DNA from: Pseudoalteromonas sp. FUC4 | GTDB lineage: Bacteria > Pseudomonadota > Gammaproteobacteria > Enterobacterales > Alteromonadaceae | Assembly (NCBI RefSeq): GCF_008370255.1 | Contig: NZ_SEUI01000003.1 | Span: 217,576-275,182 of the forward strand | DNA length: 57,607 nucleotides | Direction of reading: 5' to 3' | Shown here: piece by piece, positions 18,678 to 27,670 of the stretch | How positions within the stretch are numbered: position 1 is the first letter of the stretch | Layout of the letters: each line of letters starts with the position of its first letter | Notes under the pieces: model-generated | The model's input: the letters and a program-made list of their open reading frames with translations, nothing else | Told to the model about the DNA's origin: nothing | Database searches by the model: none | Position numbers and translations under genes: made by a program

Positions 18678-19469
18678 ATGCAAACTAAAGACTGTTTAAC
18701 TATTTATGGAGAGCAAATAAATAGTCGTTTATTAATCGGCTCCGCGCTTTATCCGTCGCCCGATATTATGACTCAATCAATTACTGCGTCAGGTGCTGAA
18801 ATAGTAACGGTGTCATTAAGACGCCAACAAAGTGCTTCAGCCGGTGATGATTTTTGGCAGTTAATAAAAAATACAGGCTTAAAAATACTGCCTAACACCG
18901 CAGGGTGCCACAGTGTTAAAGAGGCGATTACGCTTGCAAAAATGTGCCGTGAGGTATTTGCCACCGATTGGATTAAGCTGGAGCTGATTGGCGATGATTA
19001 TAATTTACAGCCTGACCCTTTTGCGCTACTTGAAGCGACAAAAATATTAATTAATGATGGCTTTAAAGTACTGCCTTATTGCACCGATGACTTAGTACTT
19101 TGTCAGCGCTTAAATGAGCTAGGGTGTGAGGTGCTTATGCCGTGGGGGGCGCCAATAGGCACCGGTAAAGGCTTGTTAAATAGTTATAACTTAAAAACTA
19201 TTCGAGAGCGTTTACCCGATACTACATTAATAGTAGATGCAGGTTTAGGTTTGCCATCGCATGCCTGCCAAGCACTCGAAATGGGGTATGATGCGGTATT
19301 ATTAAATTCAGCCATTGCAGGGGCGGGTTGCCCAATTACTATGAGCCGCGCATTTAAAGGCGCAGTTGAAGTAGGGCGCTTTGCATATCAAGCAAAAGCA
19401 ATGCCTGAAAAAGACGTTGCAGCCCCATCAACCCCAACAATGGGTATGCCATTTTGGCATCAGCAGTGA
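18678..19469 (+). CDS. thiG: Thiazole synthase ThiG
   Basis: 263 aa TIM-barrel enzyme. The N-terminal [20 protein letters not shown] and the catalytic-lysine block [18 protein letters not shown] are clear, and the glycine-rich phosphate site [12 protein letters not shown] lies near 210. It condenses DXP, dehydroglycine and ThiS thiocarboxylate into the thiazole phosphate. Its ribosome site (AAGGCGG) lies within the last codons of thiS, which points to translational coupling. Confidence 0.96.
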   Translation: MQTKDCLTIYGEQINSRLLIGSALYPSPDIMTQSITASGAEIVTVSLRRQQSASAGDDFWQLIKNTGLKILPNTAGCHSVKEAITLAKMCREVFATDWIKLELIGDDYNLQPDPFALLEATKILINDGFKVLPYCTDDLVLCQRLNELGCEVLMPWGAPIGTGKGLLNSYNLKTIRERLPDTTLIVDAGLGLPSHACQALEMGYDAVLLNSAIAGAGCPITMSRAFKGAVEVGRFAYQAKAMPEKDVAAPSTPTMGMPFWHQQ

Positions 19470-19479
19470 AGGAAAGAAT

Positions 19480-21015
19480 ATGAATAACGTAGTGTGGACA
19501 ATTGCCGGATCTGATTCGGGCGGCGGTGCCGGTATTCAAGCTGACATAAAAGCAATGCAAAGTTTTGGTGTACATGGCTGCACGGCAATTACGGCGCTTA
19601 CTGCACAAAATAGTTTAGGCGTAGAAGCTATTAATGCAGTGTCTACCGATATTATTGAATCGCAGTTACTAGCGCTTGAAAAAGACATGAAAGCCAAAGT
19701 GATAAAAATTGGCATGTTAGCCAATGTGCAGCAAATTCAGTTGATCAGCGAACATATAAGTCACTATAAAGCTAAGTGGCCGGTGCCTCCCGTTATTGTA
19801 TATGACCCTGTTGCTATTGCCTCAAGCGGTGACTTACTAACAGAAGAGGACACGGTAAGTGCAATAAAAGAATGTTTACTGCCGCTGGTGGATGTAATAA
19901 CCCCAAACACCCACGAAACACAGTTATTAACCGGTGTGTATTTAATTGGCCCAGCTGCAATAAAAGAAGCGGCTAATAAGCTATTAAGCTGGGGTGCAAA
20001 AGCCGTTGTTATTAAAGGCGGACATTGGGATTACCCAAGCGGCTACTGCATTGATTATTGCATTGATAGTAATACACAAAATGGCGAAGAATATTGGTTA
20101 GGCAATCAAAAAATACAAACCCCGCATAACCACGGCACCGGTTGTAGTATGGCTTCGGTAATTGCTGCGTGTTTAGCGAAAGACTACCCATTAAAAGATG
20201 CCTTTATTTTAGCTAAAGCATATATAAACCAAGGGCTAAAACAGTCTGTACGCTACGGCGAAGGGATTGGACCGGTTGCTCATACATCGTTTCCCACTAA
20301 TTTAGCTGACTACCCACAAGTGATTGAGCCGGGGAGCTGGCTGGGTGATGAGCTTGATTTTGATGTACCGCTTGATTTTAATATGGCTGCTGATTTTGCA
20401 CCTTGCGAAAGTAAATCGCTTGGCTTATATGCAGTTGTAGATAGTACCGATTGGTTAGAAAAGTGCCTGCAACAAGGCATTAAAACAGCGCAGTTACGCG
20501 TTAAAAATAAAACGCAAGACGAGCTGGATGCGCTTATTAAGCAAGCTGTTGAGCTGGGCAAGCAATACAACGCACAGGTATTTATAAACGATTACTGGCA
20601 GTTAGCTATTAAGCACGGTGCATATGGTGTGCATTTAGGGCAAGAGGATTTAGACATTGCTAATTTAGCGGCCATTAAAGACGCTGGGTTAAGGCTTGGG
20701 CTTTCTACTCATGGTTTTTATGAAATGCTACGTGCGCATAATTATCGCCCTAGTTATATGGCATTTGGCGCTATTTTCCCAACCACAACAAAAGACATGA
20801 CAGGGCAAATACAAGGTCTTGAAAAGCTGATTAAATTTGTACCGCTTATGCAAAGCTATCCAACTGTAGCAATAGGCGGTATTGATTTAAGCCGTGCTGA
20901 GCCGGTAGCTAAAACCGGCGTAGGCAGTGTTGCCGTGGTGCGTGCGATTACCGAGGCTGATAATTACGCAGAGGCTATAAGCGCTCTGCAAGTGGCCATA
21001 AGCAGTGCACATTAA
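19480..21015 (+). CDS. thiDE: Bifunctional ThiD-ThiE: HMP(-P) kinase fused to thiamine-phosphate synthase
   Basis: 511 aa from the ATG at 19480 (AAGGAAAG upstream). Residues about 1-265 are ThiD, starting VWTIAGSDSGGGAGIQADIK, with a GTGCSMAS catalytic loop near 220. Residues about 310-511 are ThiE, with FINDYWQLAIKHGAYGVHLG, GAIFPTTTKDM and YPTVAIGGIDL; the ThiE half resembles the E. coli protein. The enzyme phosphorylates HMP-P and joins HMP-PP with thiazole phosphate. The fusion is intact, with a linker of about 45 residues. An upstream ATG inside thiG is only an open-frame extension. Confidence 0.96.
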   Translation: MNNVVWTIAGSDSGGGAGIQADIKAMQSFGVHGCTAITALTAQNSLGVEAINAVSTDIIESQLLALEKDMKAKVIKIGMLANVQQIQLISEHISHYKAKWPVPPVIVYDPVAIASSGDLLTEEDTVSAIKECLLPLVDVITPNTHETQLLTGVYLIGPAAIKEAANKLLSWGAKAVVIKGGHWDYPSGYCIDYCIDSNTQNGEEYWLGNQKIQTPHNHGTGCSMASVIAACLAKDYPLKDAFILAKAYINQGLKQSVRYGEGIGPVAHTSFPTNLADYPQVIEPGSWLGDELDFDVPLDFNMAADFAPCESKSLGLYAVVDSTDWLEKCLQQGIKTAQLRVKNKTQDELDALIKQAVELGKQYNAQVFINDYWQLAIKHGAYGVHLGQEDLDIANLAAIKDAGLRLGLSTHGFYEMLRAHNYRPSYMAFGAIFPTTTKDMTGQIQGLEKLIKFVPLMQSYPTVAIGGIDLSRAEPVAKTGVGSVAVVRAITEADNYAEAISALQVAISSAH

Positions 21016-21050
21016 TATTAACAAGGGTAATACTAACAAGGCCGGTAAAA

Positions 21051-21809
21051 GTGAATGAGCTAAGCGATAAAGAAACCCTGCGTTACAGTCGCCATTTATT
21101 ACTTGAAGAAGTAGGGCTTGAAGGGCAGTTAACGCTTAAATCCTCAACGGTTGCAGTTGTGGGGGCTGGTGGTTTAGGTAGCCCCGCACTTTTATATTTA
21201 GCCGCTGCGGGTGTTGGAACGCTTATTTTAATTGACGATGATGAGGTTGAGCTTTCAAACTTACAGCGCCAAGTGCTTTATAAAATAAATCACCTAGGAC
21301 AAAGCAAGGTCGCTGCAGCGGGTAAAGTATTAGCGAGTCTTAATAATCAAATAAACATAGTAACGCATTGTCAAAAGTTTGATGAGAGTAATGCAGCTAA
21401 CTTGCTAAAAGGTGCTGACATCATACTTGATTGCTCTGATAACTTTACTACTCGCTATAGTGTTAATCGTTATTGTATTGCTAATAAAACACCGTTAATT
21501 TCTGGTGCTGCACTCGCAACCAAAGGGCAGTTAATGGGCTTTGATTTTAGGCAAAGTGATAGCCCGTGCTATGGCTGTGTTTTTCCACAAAGTGAAGCTA
21601 CACCAGTTATCAATTGCAGTAACGCAGGAGTAATTAGCCCGCTACTTGGTGTAATAGGCTCTATGCAGGCGCAACTTACGCTTAACTTGTTGCTGGTGCA
21701 TGCAGAGGGGTGTGTGTTTATAACCTTTGATGCGCTTACTTTAAAGCAGCAGCATTTTAAAGTGATTAAAGATTTAGAGTGTAAAGAGTGTAAAGAGTGT
21801 GGAAAATAG
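21051..21809 (+). CDS. thiF: ThiS adenylyltransferase ThiF
   Basis: 252 aa with a GTG start at 21051 (AAGG upstream; the nearby ATG is out of frame). E1-like fold: VVGAGGLGSPALLYLAAAGVG near 35-55, the DDDEVELSNLQRQ nucleotide loop, and DCSDNFTTRYSVN. The first zinc pair is CYGC near 172; the second lies in the C-terminal tail ECKECKECGK, where a 9-bp DNA repeat has multiplied the C-K-E unit. It activates the ThiS C-terminus. Last gene of the thi operon; no clear terminator before the repeats. Confidence 0.94.
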   Translation: MNELSDKETLRYSRHLLLEEVGLEGQLTLKSSTVAVVGAGGLGSPALLYLAAAGVGTLILIDDDEVELSNLQRQVLYKINHLGQSKVAAAGKVLASLNNQINIVTHCQKFDESNAANLLKGADIILDCSDNFTTRYSVNRYCIANKTPLISGAALATKGQLMGFDFRQSDSPCYGCVFPQSEATPVINCSNAGVISPLLGVIGSMQAQLTLNLLLVHAEGCVFITFDALTLKQQHFKVIKDLECKECKECGK

Positions 21810-21852
21810 GTTTTTGAGGGAGTTGTGCCTGTTACTACATGTGGCGTTAAAG

Positions 21853-21977
21853 AATTAAAAGCTGCGCTTTTCGCGTGAGCAAGCTTCACGCCTACAGTAC
21901 ATCAAAATTCTTACACCAAACTTGTATACGCACAGCTTGCTGGCGTGACGAGCAAAGCTCGTAATTTCTATGTTTTG
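21853..21977. repeat. Palindromic intergenic repeat, family 1, copy B (complete)
   Basis: The left arm (21853-21895) is identical to copy A over more than 40 bases, through GCGTGAGCAAGCTTCACGCC. The right arm (21924-21967) contains ACAGCTTGCTGGCGTGACGAG, and the tail GTAATTTCTATGTTTT matches copy A. The central 30 bases differ from copy A. Confidence 0.87.
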
Positions 21978-22092
21978 TGTCTTCTCATTTACTCCTCTTT
22001 TGTTTCTCTTTGTGCAATAAGATCTTAAGTAATTTATTCACGAAGAGGTTAAGAGGGCGCTGCGCTTTAGAGAAGCCAATAAGTAAGTAAAG

Positions 22093-22148
22093 TATTAGTT
22101 ATAAATATTAAAAGTGGCGCTTCTCGCGTGAGCAAGCTTCACGCCTAC
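22093..22148. repeat. Palindromic intergenic repeat, family 1, half copy C (left arm only)
   Basis: TATTAGTTATAA, then AAAAGTGGCGCTTCTCGCG and GAGCAAGCTTCACGCCTAC, match the left arm and upstream flank of copy A. No right arm follows; the psd terminator comes next. The rest of the 400-bp gap (21978-22092) holds no gene or structure I can support. Confidence 0.8.
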
Positions 22149-22154
22149 AAAAAT

Positions 22155-22187
22155 AAAAAAACCGCGTTTAAATAACGCGGTTTTTTT
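22155..22187. terminator. Intrinsic terminator downstream of psd
   Basis: A-tract, CCGCGTT-n5-AACGCGG, then T7. It works on the minus strand for psd (stop at 22210) and could also stop read-through from thiF. Confidence 0.92.
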
Positions 22188-22209
22188 GATTTCTAATTAA
22201 CGATCGATT

Positions 22210-23076
22210 TTAGTCGTTAATTTTTGCAAACGCAGTACCTAAGCGTGTAACTACTTCTGGTAGTTGATCTTCCAGTATTTCAGCTTTATCAGCACCCCAT
22301 GCAAGTACCACGGTAGAGCCTAATTTAAAGCGACCCATTTCTTCACCCTTTTTAAGCGTGATAGCGTTATCGCCAGTGGTTGGGTATTTCCAACTAAATA
22401 CATCGCTACCAGCTGGTGGCGTGACAGTACCAGCCCAAATAGTTTCTATGCTGGCTACAATTGTTGCGCCAACAAGTACCATTGCAAGCGGACCAATTTC
22501 AGTTTCAAAAATTGCTACCACACGTTCGTTGCGTGCAAACAAGTTAGGCACGTTTTGCGCTGTAAGTGGATTTACTGAAAATAAATCACCTGGCACGTAA
22601 ATCATTTTGCTTAGTGTGCCATCAATTGGCATATGAATACGGTGGTAATCTTTAGGTGCTAAATAAATGGTGGCAAACTTACCGCCTAAAAATGGTGTTG
22701 TATCATCTTGTGAGCCGCCTAGTAGCGCTTGTAAGCTGTAATCGTGACCTTTAGCTTGTATTAGCTGTCCGTCAACAATATCGCCTAGCTGGCTGATTGC
22801 GCCATCCACTGGATGAATGATGATATTGCTATCTTCTACCATTGGGCGCATGCCGTCTTTTAAAGGGCGAGTAAAAAATTCATTAAAGCTTTTATAATGA
22901 GCCGGATCTGGGTATTGGGCTTCGCTCATATCTACTTTATATTGCTTAATAAATAGTTTAATTAAAGTCGTTGTTAAAGCACCTGCTTTAGCTGCGGCTA
23001 ATTTACCTACTACGCGTGAAATAAAATGTTTTGGCATTGCGTACTGCATTGCGATTTTAAATTTGTCTAAACTCAC
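22210..23076 (-). CDS. psd: Phosphatidylserine decarboxylase proenzyme
   Basis: 288 aa. The self-cleavage motif LGST (residues 252-255) creates the pyruvoyl cofactor at Ser254. It has [10 protein letters not shown] near 65 and the HRIHMP block near 145. It makes phosphatidylethanolamine from phosphatidylserine at the inner membrane. It follows rsgA with a 15-bp gap, the same psd-rsgA-orn neighbourhood as E. coli, with orn divergent. Confidence 0.96.
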   Translation of the reverse strand: MSLDKFKIAMQYAMPKHFISRVVGKLAAAKAGALTTTLIKLFIKQYKVDMSEAQYPDPAHYKSFNEFFTRPLKDGMRPMVEDSNIIIHPVDGAISQLGDIVDGQLIQAKGHDYSLQALLGGSQDDTTPFLGGKFATIYLAPKDYHRIHMPIDGTLSKMIYVPGDLFSVNPLTAQNVPNLFARNERVVAIFETEIGPLAMVLVGATIVASIETIWAGTVTPPAGSDVFSWKYPTTGDNAITLKKGEEMGRFKLGSTVVLAWGADKAEILEDQLPEVVTRLGTAFAKIND

Positions 23077-23091
23077 AGTATTTTTCCTAAA

Positions 23092-24150
23092 TTATACGCG
23101 AGGCGCACGGGCGCCTGCACGGCCATCGGCCATTGTTTCTAAAATTCGGTGGTAGCTGTCAAAGCGCAATTGAGAAATTTTGCCATCTGCTACAGCTTCT
23201 TTAACTATACAGCCAGGATCGTTTAAATGTTTACAGTCTCTAAAGCGGCACCCGCCTATAAATTCTCTAAACTCTTTAAAACACCACGTTACACGCTCAA
23301 CATCTAAATGCCATAAACCAAATTCGCGAATTCCTGGTGAATCGATTAGGTTACCGCCACTTGGTAAATGGTGAAGGCGTGAAACAGTTGTTGTATGCTG
23401 GCCTAGGCCGCTGTTTTCAGATACTTCTTTAGTTAATATTTCAGCGTTAGGTAATACAGTGTTAACGAGGGTTGATTTACCCACACCACTTTGACCAACA
23501 AAAATGTTATTTTTACCAACAAGTACTTCTTTTAATTCATCAATACCATTGCCCGATATATTACTAACAAGGAGTACTTGGTAATCAAGTTTACGGTAGA
23601 TATCGAGAACTTTTTGTATTTCACTAAGACCAGCATCATCAATTAAATCTATTTTATTGAGTACTAAAATTGGCTCAATACCCATATCTTCACAGGCTAT
23701 TAAATAGCGGTCGATAATACTTGGGGTAAACTCAGGTAGTACCGCTGATACCATGAGTATTTGATCAATGTTAGCTGCAATAACTTTCACGCCGTCGTAA
23801 AAGTCAGGACGGGTAAGTTGCGAACGACGCTCTTGCGTGGCTTCAATTACTCCGGCTAAATCACCTTCACTTACTTTGGCACGGCGAAACAATACCTCAT
23901 CACCACACACTAAATTTGACACGGTACGGCGTATATTACAACGAAGTACATCGCCATTCTGTGTTTCGACATCGGCGTGTTGGCCAAAGCGACTGATCAC
24001 AATTGCGCTCTCGACCTGACCTAAATTATCGGTTTGCCACTCTTGCGCGCCTTTTTTAGCTGGTCTTGAGTCTGCGCTATTAATGCGCTTTTGGTGATTG
24101 GCCTTGATCTGACGCGATTGGCCTTTACTTAATTTTTTCTGTTTTGCCAC
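23092..24150 (-). CDS. rsgA: Ribosome small-subunit GTPase RsgA
   Basis: 352 aa circularly permuted GTPase: G4 NKID (165-168) precedes G1 GQSGVGKS (219-226) and G3 DSPG (270-273). It has an N-terminal OB domain, a basic Lys/Gln-rich start, and a C-terminal zinc site Cys301, Cys306, His308, Cys314 (GGCRFRDCKHLNDPGC). It acts late in 30S maturation. Divergent from orn; upstream of psd in a two-gene unit. Confidence 0.96.
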   Translation of the reverse strand: MAKQKKLSKGQSRQIKANHQKRINSADSRPAKKGAQEWQTDNLGQVESAIVISRFGQHADVETQNGDVLRCNIRRTVSNLVCGDEVLFRRAKVSEGDLAGVIEATQERRSQLTRPDFYDGVKVIAANIDQILMVSAVLPEFTPSIIDRYLIACEDMGIEPILVLNKIDLIDDAGLSEIQKVLDIYRKLDYQVLLVSNISGNGIDELKEVLVGKNNIFVGQSGVGKSTLVNTVLPNAEILTKEVSENSGLGQHTTTVSRLHHLPSGGNLIDSPGIREFGLWHLDVERVTWCFKEFREFIGGCRFRDCKHLNDPGCIVKEAVADGKISQLRFDSYHRILETMADGRAGARAPRV

Positions 24151-24271
24151 TGGAGGCCTATAACCTTAGTTAAATGTCGCTTTTCCTAAAAAAAGCTTTA
24201 GCTCGACGGTTGATGCTAATATGATATATCGAAATGCGTTGGATCTAAAGGAAAGCACCGCTTAGGTAATT

Positions 24272-24817
24272 ATGACTATTAATAAATCAAATTTAATTTG
24301 GCTCGATCTTGAAATGACCGGACTCGAACCAGAGACCGATAAAATACTCGAAATTGCGACGGTTGTCACTGACGCAGACCTGAATATATTAGCCGAAGGG
24401 CCAACTATAGCTATTCATCAAAGTGATGAATTACTAAATGGCATGGACGAGTGGTGTACTACGCAGCATGGTAAGTCGGGTTTAACAGCGCGCTGTAAAG
24501 CAAGTACATTCGATGAAGAGTATGCAGTGGCACAAACGTTAGATTTTTTAAAACAGTGGGTGCCTGCAGGTGTATCACCAATGTGTGGTAATTCAATTGG
24601 GCAAGACCGCCGCTTTATGAATAAATATATGCGTGAACTTGAAGATTTTTTTCATTACCGCAATCTTGACGTGAGTACCATTAAAGAATTAGCACGTCGC
24701 TGGAAACCTGAAGTTCTTGCAAAAGTGAACAAAAAAGGTTCGCACCTTGCTTTGGATGACATTAAGGATTCGATTATGGAATTAAAAGTCTATAGAGAAA
24801 ATTTCTTTAATTTGTAA
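24272..24817 (+). CDS. orn: Oligoribonuclease Orn
   Basis: 181 aa, DEDDh exonuclease. First catalytic pair Asp12 and Glu14 in [11 protein letters not shown]; then [10 protein letters not shown] near 110 and the [11 protein letters not shown] block (His and Asp) near 158-168. It degrades 2-5 nt RNAs and pGpG. It is divergent from rsgA. A stable-RNA promoter for the tRNA array begins eight bases after its stop. Confidence 0.97.
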   Translation: MTINKSNLIWLDLEMTGLEPETDKILEIATVVTDADLNILAEGPTIAIHQSDELLNGMDEWCTTQHGKSGLTARCKASTFDEEYAVAQTLDFLKQWVPAGVSPMCGNSIGQDRRFMNKYMRELEDFFHYRNLDVSTIKELARRWKPEVLAKVNKKGSHLALDDIKDSIMELKVYRENFFNL

Positions 24818-24824
24818 AAAACAC

Positions 24825-24852
24825 TTGCAAACACATCGGATTATTGTAGAAT
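24825..24852 (+). promoter_or_regulatory. Promoter of the tRNA-Gly array
   Basis: TTGCAA (24825-24830), a 16-bp spacer and TAGAAT (24847-24852), then a GC-rich discriminator CCTGCCCCGC typical of stringently controlled stable-RNA promoters. Confidence 0.7.
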
Positions 24853-24922
24853 CCTGCCCCGCTCAAGACGATAACCTACGCGGGGTTAGTGTGTTTGAGT
24901 GATTGAATTACCATCAATAAAT

Positions 24923-24998
24923 GCGGTACTAGCTCAGTTGGTAGAGCGCGACCTTGCCAAGGTCGAGGTCACGAGTTCGAGCCTCGTGTACCGCTCCA
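24923..24998 (+). tRNA. tRNA-Gly(GCC), copy 1
   Basis: 76 nt with a complete cloverleaf: acceptor GCGGTAC/GTACCGC, anticodon loop TTGCCAA (anticodon GCC), T-loop TTCGAGC, and encoded CCA. It is identical to copies 2 and 3. Confidence 0.98.
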
Positions 24999-25042
24999 AT
25001 TTCTAACCAAAAGAAATTGTAGTGTTGAGTGTAAAATATAAT

Positions 25043-25118
25043 GCGGTACTAGCTCAGTTGGTAGAGCGCGACCTTGCCAAGGTCGAGGTCACGAGTTCGA
25101 GCCTCGTGTACCGCTCCA
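25043..25118 (+). tRNA. tRNA-Gly(GCC), copy 2
   Basis: Identical 76-nt tRNA with encoded CCA. The spacer before it and the one after it are nearly identical (ATTTCTAACCAAAAGAAATTG, then AGTGTTGA), so the 120-bp tRNA-plus-spacer unit is a tandem duplication. Confidence 0.98.
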
Positions 25119-25161
25119 ATTTCTAACCAAAAGAAATTGCAGTGTTGAATAAAAGTGTAAT

Positions 25162-25199
25162 GCGGTACTAGCTCAGTTGCTAGAATTTTGAACGCGACC
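25162..25199 (+). pseudogene. Truncated tRNA-Gly remnant
   Basis: It begins GCGGTACTAGCTCAGTTG, exactly as the intact genes, then has G-to-C, TAGA, an 8-nt insertion (ATTTTGAA), and CGCGACC matching the anticodon-stem side. After that the similarity ends and a CGCGAC-CC-GTCGCG hairpin-like repeat follows. It has no anticodon loop, T-arm or 3' acceptor strand, so it cannot be a functional tRNA. Confidence 0.9.
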
Positions 25200-25238
25200 C
25201 GTCGCGCTTAAGCGTAAAATAACTAAAGAAGTCAAAAT

Positions 25239-25314
25239 GCGGTACTAGCTCAGTTGGTAGAGCGCGACCTTGCCAAGGTCGAGGTCACGAGTTCGAGCCT
25301 CGTGTACCGCTCCA
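25239..25314 (+). tRNA. tRNA-Gly(GCC), copy 3
   Basis: 76 nt, identical in sequence to copies 1 and 2, anticodon GCC, encoded CCA. It lies 39 bp after the broken copy. Confidence 0.98.
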
Positions 25315-25430
25315 ATCTTTTTATATCCTTTCAAAATTTCCTATATTAAAATCATAAATAAAATTATAATTAAAAATCTCTCTTATTTACTTTATTCTTT
25401 GTGCAATATTCAGCATTGAAGTTTTGGTTG

Positions 25431-25474
25431 TTAGAAGCTATCGCTTCGCGCGCGAGCAAGCTCTGCGCCTATAA
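25431..25474. repeat. Diverged half copy of repeat family 1 (copy D)
   Basis: TTAGAAGCTATCGCTTCGCG, then CGCGAGCAAGCTCTGCGCCTA, follows the pattern of the family 1 left arm (AAGCTGCGCTTTTCGCGTGAGCAAGCTTCACGCCTA split at similar points) with several changes. The preceding stretch CTTTGTGCAATA also occurs after copy B (near 22010), hinting at shared flanks. Confidence 0.6.
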
Positions 25475-25546
25475 GAAAGGTGTTGTACTTTAAAGTTATG
25501 GGTAAATAGCTGGAGTGGAGTAGGGGTTAATACTTTTAAACGGTTG

Positions 25547-25975
25547 CTAAAACAGCTCTCCCTGAATAGTTGCTATAACTCGTCTAGAGCCACCAGAATC
25601 GCGATGCTCACCTAAATAAATACCTTGCCATGTACCTAACGCTAAATAACCATTTGAAATAGGAATACTTAACTCGCAGCCTAACGTACTGGTTTTTATG
25701 TGTGCAGGCATGTCGTCGTCACCTTCATAATCGTGGCGATAATAAGGCTGACGCTCAGGAACGAATTTATTGAAATGGCTCTCCATGTCCATACGAACAG
25801 TGGGGTCTGCATTTTCGTTTATTGAAAGGCTCGCTGAGGTATGCTGAATAAATAAATGTAACAAACCAACTTTATAACTCGCCAGTTCAGGAAGCTGAGA
25901 CAATAATTCGTCATCGATTATATGAAAACCTCGCGGGCGAGGCTTTAATGTAATTTGCTTTTGCTGCCAACTCAT
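25547..25975 (-). CDS. yjbQ: YjbQ / UPF0047 family protein
   Basis: 142 aa, full family length. It has [20 protein letters not shown] near 41-60 and [21 protein letters not shown] at the C-terminus, the two family signatures with conserved His residues. E. coli YjbQ has weak thiamine-phosphate synthase activity, but the true role is unsettled. It overlaps the CheX-like gene by 4 bp (ATGA), so the two are co-expressed. Confidence 0.93.
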   Translation of the reverse strand: MSWQQKQITLKPRPRGFHIIDDELLSQLPELASYKVGLLHLFIQHTSASLSINENADPTVRMDMESHFNKFVPERQPYYRHDYEGDDDMPAHIKTSTLGCELSIPISNGYLALGTWQGIYLGEHRDSGGSRRVIATIQGELF

Positions 25976-26439
25976 AGTTTATCGAAACTAACCTCAATGT
26001 TTGCATTACCAGCGTCACAGCTAAATGGCATGATGATTTTTTTACCTTGGCTTTTATGAGTAATTGTATGGCCCTTACCCGATACCACAATAGGCGTTGC
26101 CATATCAAAGTCGAAGCCTTTCTCGCCAAGTAAATTTTTAGCACCACCGGTTACCATGTTAGTTATTTCACCAACCATATCGGTAACTTCTTCATCTATA
26201 GCATCAGGGCGTTCGCCAAGCATACGTTCCATAATGGTCAACGCTAACTCTTCATCAAACGTAATTGAAAACGATCCACGAGTTTGCGGGCCAACCATGC
26301 CAATCAAACCTGATACATCACCACAGGCTATTTCATCAGTTTTAATGCGAGGTTTACCTGGCTTCAATTGAGTTTGAGCCATAGTGCTCAAAACATTAAT
26401 TAAAGAAGATAAAAAAGGATTGATGAATTCTACATTCAT
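25972..26439 (-). CDS. CheX-like chemotaxis phosphatase-family protein
   Basis: 155 aa. The CheC/CheX/FliY-type ExxN signature is present in [18 protein letters not shown] (Glu and Asn near 91-94), which in CheX forms the CheY-P hydrolysis site. There is one such motif, as in CheX. The start [20 protein letters not shown] is typical of the family. No chemotaxis genes are nearby; it is coupled to yjbQ. The CheX family call is good, a role in chemotaxis is inference. Confidence 0.82.
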   Translation of the reverse strand: MNVEFINPFLSSLINVLSTMAQTQLKPGKPRIKTDEIACGDVSGLIGMVGPQTRGSFSITFDEELALTIMERMLGERPDAIDEEVTDMVGEITNMVTGGAKNLLGEKGFDFDMATPIVVSGKGHTITHKSQGKKIIMPFSCDAGNANIEVSFDKL

Positions 26440-26514
26440 AGTGGCTACTCTTAAATTTGTTCTGTGAAATGACTATATAGTTTAAGTATAGTCATTAAGG
26501 ATAACTTTGAAGGA

Positions 26515-26952
26515 TTATGATGTTCTGCAAGATTCACATTTACCATGTGCTTCTATTGTTTGCCCTGATACAACAAAGCCACCTTCGGCAGCTAAATTAT
26601 TTAGCTCATGCGAAATTATACTCGAGTGTAATTCTTTGACAAAACCACAGGTATCGCAAATTAATAATTGTACTGGGTGTATATGATCAAAATGATGACA
26701 CAGCATAAATGCATTTGTGCTTTCAATTTTATGAATAAAACCTAGCTCAGCTAAAAAGTCTAATGCACGATAAATAGTTGCAGGTTTAGCACCCGTTTCA
26801 GTTATTTTTAATTGCTCAAGCAAATCGTATGCACCAACACCACCTTGTGCGCTGGCTAATAGGCGAAATACTTTCTCGCGGATAGGCGTAAAACGCGCAC
26901 CACGGTTGTCACAAACTTGTTTTGCTTTACTTACGAGTGATTCTATATTCAT
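26515..26952 (-). CDS. zur: Fur-family zinc uptake regulator Zur
   Basis: 145 aa from the ATG at 26950-26952 (MNIESLVSKAKQVC); an adjacent ATG could add one Met, and a longer open frame upstream is not Fur-like. It has a winged-helix N-terminus (GARFTPIREKVFRLL, ATIYRALDFLAELG) and the metal motifs CHHFDHIHP, CDTCGF and the terminal CESC. The pattern fits Zur better than Fur, and lacks the Fur HHDH block in its usual form. It is divergent from a MarC-family gene. It would repress zinc uptake genes when zinc is ample. Confidence 0.88.
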   Translation of the reverse strand: MNIESLVSKAKQVCDNRGARFTPIREKVFRLLASAQGGVGAYDLLEQLKITETGAKPATIYRALDFLAELGFIHKIESTNAFMLCHHFDHIHPVQLLICDTCGFVKELHSSIISHELNNLAAEGGFVVSGQTIEAHGKCESCRTS

Positions 26953-27047
26953 CATTACTCTTATCCTTATGCTACCGTGATATACTAACATACTGTGTTG
27001 TAGTTGCAGCGTTTTTATTAAGCGCTTTTTACCTAGGAAACCCAGTA

Positions 27048-27668
27048 ATGCACGAACTATTGGCTATATTTATTTTCTTTTTTGCGGTTATTGACCCTAT
27101 TGGCACTGTACCTGTATTTATTGCAGTCACACGTGGTGATGATGAGAAGTTTAAACGTAAAGTTATATTTAAAGCGGTAGGCGTATCTGCATTAGTGCTC
27201 TTATTTTTTGTACTCGCAGGGGAGCAATTACTTAACGCAATTGAAATTCCACTTTCTGCTTTTCAAATAGCCGGCGGTATCATATTACTTATTTTTGCAC
27301 TTTCAATGATATTTGGTGAAAGCAAACCAGAAGCCGAAATTAAAAGTGTACGTGATAGCACTGAAACTGCTATTTTTCCTCTAGCTATTCCTTCTATTGC
27401 AAGTCCTGGCGCTATGTTAGGTGCGGTATTAATGACTCGTAATGAGGAGTATACATGGGTTGAACAGTTATTAACGTCTTCAATGATGCTCGCTGTATTA
27501 GCGGTTGTACTGGTTTTATTGCTGCTTGCAACGCACGTACATAGATTAATTGGTGACAGTGGCGCAAGTATAATAAGTAGAATTATGGGGCTTATTTTAA
27601 GTTCGGTTGCGGTTACTAATATTTTAAACGGTATAGCCCACTATTTTGGCTTGCAGGTGTTCTCTTAA
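27048..27668 (+). CDS. MarC-family integral membrane protein
   Basis: 206 aa from the ATG at 27048 with AGGAA eight bases upstream. A longer frame overlaps zur on the other strand and adds a non-family extension. Six predicted membrane helices, starting HELLAIFIFFFAVIDPIGTVPVF, with the family motif in AFQIAGGIILLIFALSMIFG and AIPSIASPGAMLG. The family has no proven transport activity. Standing between zur and dusA gives little further clue. Confidence 0.9.
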   Translation: MHELLAIFIFFFAVIDPIGTVPVFIAVTRGDDEKFKRKVIFKAVGVSALVLLFFVLAGEQLLNAIEIPLSAFQIAGGIILLIFALSMIFGESKPEAEIKSVRDSTETAIFPLAIPSIASPGAMLGAVLMTRNEEYTWVEQLLTSSMMLAVLAVVLVLLLLATHVHRLIGDSGASIISRIMGLILSSVAVTNILNGIAHYFGLQVFS

Positions 27669-27670
27669 CA

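Noticed and set aside
24923..25314. CRISPR-like array
   Set aside because: The repeated units are tRNA-Gly genes; the spacers are duplicated, not unique, and no cas genes are present.
26922..27047. N-terminal extension of the MarC-family protein
   Set aside because: It overlaps zur on the other strand and matches no family member; the ATG at 27048 has a proper ribosome site.
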